Shown here: piece after piece, positions 5,110 through 7,184 of the stretch | How the letters are laid out: every line of letters starts with the position of its first letter | Numbering within the stretch: the first letter of the stretch is position 1 | NCBI GenBank assembly: GCA_027066355.1 | Contig: JAMONW010000113.1 | Span: 1-7,184 of the forward strand | Length of the DNA: 7,184 nt | Source of the DNA: Campylobacteraceae bacterium | GTDB taxonomy: Bacteria; Campylobacterota; Campylobacteria; Campylobacterales; Sulfurovaceae | Direction of reading: 5' to 3' | The notes under the pieces: generated by a model | What the model saw: only the letters and a program-made list of their open reading frames with translations | Database searches by the model: none | Told to the model about the DNA's origin: nothing | Position numbers and translations under genes: made by a program

Positions 5110-5974
5110 AAAGAGTATTTTTGGTATAGTTATAGCAATACTTTTAGGACTACTAATTGCAAAATCTTTCTGGGTAGCTTTAGAGTATAAATATCTACCA
5201 AAAACAGGTGAAGATTTGCCTAAAAAGAGTGGATTAAAAAAACTATATTATCACTACTCTTTAGCATCTAAAAAAGATAAACCAAAAGTAGTTACAAAAA
5301 AACCAACAATAAATAAGCCAAAAGTTGTAGTTAAGAAAAAACCAGAAGAGTTTACTAAATTTACCCTAACAGGTTTATATAATGCTAAAGATAGAAAGGT
5401 TATAATTGTAGTATATAAAGGAAAAAGCTATGCTCTAGCACTTAATGAAGAGTTGGCAGGTTATAAATTTACAAAGTTATTCCCAACATATGCAATTTTT
5501 AGCAAAAATGGCAAAGAGTATAAATTAGATTTATATAAAAAGGGAGCAAACAAGCAACAAAATAGTAGTTCTAGTAACTCAAATCCAATTACAACTATAG
5601 AGCCAAGCAAAGCAAAAGAGAGCGCTAATAACAAGATTGAGCCAAGAGTAGAGGATGGAACAACTATTATTCCAAAAACTCTATTTAATAAATATAAAGG
5701 CGATTTTAGAGCAATTAGAAGAAATATAGATGCTGTTCCAAATATGCAAAATGGTAAATTAAATGGCTTTAGAATAAGCTTTATTAGAAAAGGTAGCGAT
5801 TTTGATAAACTAGGTTTAAAAAGAGGAGATATACTCACAGCTATAAATGGTGAACCTCTTGATAACTTTAAGGTGCCGTTAGAGTTTTTTAGGAATGCTG
5901 ATTCACTAAGTGCAGCTACAATTACAATAAAAAGAGGAAATGAAATTAAGGAGTTAGAGTATGAAGTTCATTAA
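5093..5974 (+). CDS. gspC: T2SS inner-membrane to secretin linker GspC with PDZ domain
   Basis: The 293-residue protein connects the inner-membrane platform to the secretin. A membrane helix (about 9-29) follows a short basic N-terminus. A Lys/Pro-rich linker with two KPKVV copies (63-67 and 75-79) leads to the homology region (about 88-150: TLTGLYNA, KVIIVVYKGKSYAL, YAIFSKNGKEYKLDL), which binds the secretin N0 domain. An Asn/Ser-rich linker (155-185) precedes a PDZ domain (about 190-293) with GFRISFIRKGSDFDKLGLKR (225-244), then GDILTAINGEPL. The PDZ helps select substrates in classical systems. AAGGG lies 7 nt before the ATG. The gene overlaps gspN by 17 bp and gspD by 14 bp. No Cys is present. 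Confidence 0.85.
   Translation: MSQKSKKSIFGIVIAILLGLLIAKSFWVALEYKYLPKTGEDLPKKSGLKKLYYHYSLASKKDKPKVVTKKPTINKPKVVVKKKPEEFTKFTLTGLYNAKDRKVIIVVYKGKSYALALNEELAGYKFTKLFPTYAIFSKNGKEYKLDLYKKGANKQQNSSSSNSNPITTIEPSKAKESANNKIEPRVEDGTTIIPKTLFNKYKGDFRAIRRNIDAVPNMQNGKLNGFRISFIRKGSDFDKLGLKRGDILTAINGEPLDNFKVPLEFFRNADSLSAATITIKRGNEIKELEYEVH
5948..5953 (+). promoter_or_regulatory. Shine-Dalgarno of gspD
   Basis: AAGGAG stands 7 nt before the ATG at 5961, inside the end of gspC. It is one of the strongest ribosome binding sites in the window, in keeping with the need for 15-16 secretin subunits per channel. Confidence 0.75.
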
Positions 5975-7184
5975 AAAAACAATATTAATAGCACTATTAG
6001 CAGTTGCAACAATAAATGCAGAAGAGATGATAAATGTTAATTTTAACAATATGAAACTTGACCAATTTGTAAAGTATATTGGTAAAGTTACAGGTAAAAA
6101 TGTCTTAATAAATGGGCAAATAAATGGTAAGGTTGATTTTGTATCTACTAAACCAATTAAAAAGAGTTCACTATTCTCACTAGCAAACTCAATTTTGGCT
6201 AGTAAAGGTTATGCACTAATAGACCACGGTGATTTTTTAGAAGTTGTAAAAGCAAATGAAGCAGCAAGTTCTGGGCTAGATGTTAGCAAAAAAGTTTCAG
6301 GTAAGTTAATGAAAACAGTGCTATTTCCTCTAAAATACTCTAACGCTGCTGTAATTAGAGCAAAAATAAAGCCTCTACTCCCTAGAAATGCAAAAGTAAT
6401 TTCATTTAAAGCAAACAATATGTTAGCAGTTACTGCACTTCCTAAAACTCTAAAGAGTGTGCAAAAGTTAATTGAATCTATTGAGTCAGAGGGTCGCAAA
6501 GGAACAACAATAATTAAACTTAAAAATGCAGCAGTTAAAGATATTTATCAAAATGTAAACACTATGGCAAAGCTTCTTTTCCCTCAAACAATATCTAGTG
6601 AAAAGGTTGGGGTGCTTAAAGATGATGCTGCAAATACTCTAATTATGGTTGGTAAAAAGAAGAATGTTGATAAACTATTAAAATATGTTAAAAAGCTAGA
6701 TGTTAAGGGTGAGTCAATTCAACAAAAGATGTATGTAATTCCTCTTAATAACTCTGATGTTGAAGAGATGGAAAAAATTATCGGTAAGCTTGTGGCACAA
6801 ATGAATAATATGCCTGTAGCTTCACCAGTAAAAGCAGCTGCTGCTAAAAAGAATAAAGCAGCTACAAAAGCTATGGTTGTTGGAGATAAAGAGAGAAATG
6901 CTCTAATTGTTTTAGCAACTCCTGATCAATATAAAAATATTAAAGCAGTTATTAGAAAAATTGATGTTGCAAAACCGCAAGTTTATGTAAAAGCTAAAAT
7001 TGTAGAGATAAATCTTGCAAAAGCTAGAAATGTTGGTTTAAAATATGGTTTTGAGGGTGGTAAAATTACAACAAAAGGGCTATTTAGTATGGCTGGTAAT
7101 TTTGGTTCACCTAGCCTTATGGTTAGCCGCTCACTTCTTGGTTTCTTAAGTAGCCAAACAACAGATAGCAATGGAAATGTAATA
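5961..7184 (+). CDS. gspD: T2SS outer-membrane secretin GspD, 3' part outside window
   Basis: The frame from ATG 5961 stays open for 408 codons to the window end. A signal peptide, MKFIKKTILIALLAVATINA, is probably cut before EEMINVN. The N0 domain (about 21-97) contains VNFNNMKLDQFVKYIGKVTG and binds the GspC homology region. N1 (about 116-178), N2 (183-248) and N3 (256-335) follow, with typical strands LFPLKYSNAA, TTIIKLKNAAVKDI and MYVIPLNNSDVEEMEKII. N3 carries an Ala/Lys-rich insertion (287-303). The secretin barrel begins near KPQVYVKAKIVEINLAKA (338-355). No lipobox is seen, so it is not a lipoprotein and would need a pilotin or self-assemble. The full gene is expected to have about 650 residues. 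gspE and gspF may follow outside the window. Confidence 0.93.
   Translation, partial: MKFIKKTILIALLAVATINAEEMINVNFNNMKLDQFVKYIGKVTGKNVLINGQINGKVDFVSTKPIKKSSLFSLANSILASKGYALIDHGDFLEVVKANEAASSGLDVSKKVSGKLMKTVLFPLKYSNAAVIRAKIKPLLPRNAKVISFKANNMLAVTALPKTLKSVQKLIESIESEGRKGTTIIKLKNAAVKDIYQNVNTMAKLLFPQTISSEKVGVLKDDAANTLIMVGKKKNVDKLLKYVKKLDVKGESIQQKMYVIPLNNSDVEEMEKIIGKLVAQMNNMPVASPVKAAAAKKNKAATKAMVVGDKERNALIVLATPDQYKNIKAVIRKIDVAKPQVYVKAKIVEINLAKARNVGLKYGFEGGKITTKGLFSMAGNFGSPSLMVSRSLLGFLSSQTTDSNGNVI

Noticed and set aside
5461..5838. 125-residue minus-strand open frame
   Set aside because: Shadow of gspC; the hydrophobic look comes from antisense of Lys/Asn-rich codons.
6209..6499. 96-residue minus-strand open frame
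   Set aside because: Shadow of gspD, which has intact N0 and N1 domains on the other strand.
6983..7171. 62-residue minus-strand open frame
   Set aside because: Shadow of gspD at the start of the secretin domain.

Overview
This 7.2 kb window comes from an AT-rich, Lys/Ile/Asn-rich genome. Codon use and protein style suggest a Campylobacterota (epsilonproteobacterial) genome of the Sulfurimonas/Sulfurovum/Arcobacter kind. That placement is an inference from composition and from the small T2SS proteins; no phylogenetic marker is present.

Layout: (1) 3..335, the 3' part of a small conserved soluble protein on the + strand. (2) 336..938, a convergent 3'-to-3' intergenic region with no gene. It holds a perfect hairpin just after the first gene, an array of hairpin-forming repeats (about 481-875, of the widespread TCATCCTGAAC..TTCAGGATC class) including two 88-bp tandem units, and the 9-mer TAACACCTA on both sides of the array. 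(3) 939..2286, a minus-strand operon of three prepilin-like genes: gspG (major pseudopilin), then minor pseudopilins in the H and I positions. (4) 2287..2401, a divergent regulatory region with a 14-bp perfect palindrome and an adjacent 8-bp-arm inverted repeat. (5) 2402 to the window end, a plus-strand operon reading GspK-like, GspL, GspM, GspN, GspC and GspD, with GspD cut off by the window edge at the start of its secretin domain.

Together the genes form most of a type II secretion system. GspG builds the periplasmic pseudopilus and the H, I and K proteins form or prime its tip. GspL and GspM form the inner-membrane assembly platform. GspN is an accessory membrane protein. GspC links the platform to the outer-membrane secretin GspD. 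The ATPase GspE, platform protein GspF, GspJ and prepilin peptidase are not in the window; E and F could lie just downstream of gspD. The order K-L-M-N-C-D is a rotation of the textbook C-to-N order, with G-H-I placed divergently.

Every junction inside both operons is a short gene overlap, and nearly all starts have a Shine-Dalgarno sequence exactly 7 nt upstream. This fixes several starts: 1319 (TTG), 2402, 3282 and 4594. I see no clearly new system. The less ordinary points are the non-Gly prepilin cleavage sites, the reduced sizes of L, M and N, the paired operator-like dyads and the repeat array.
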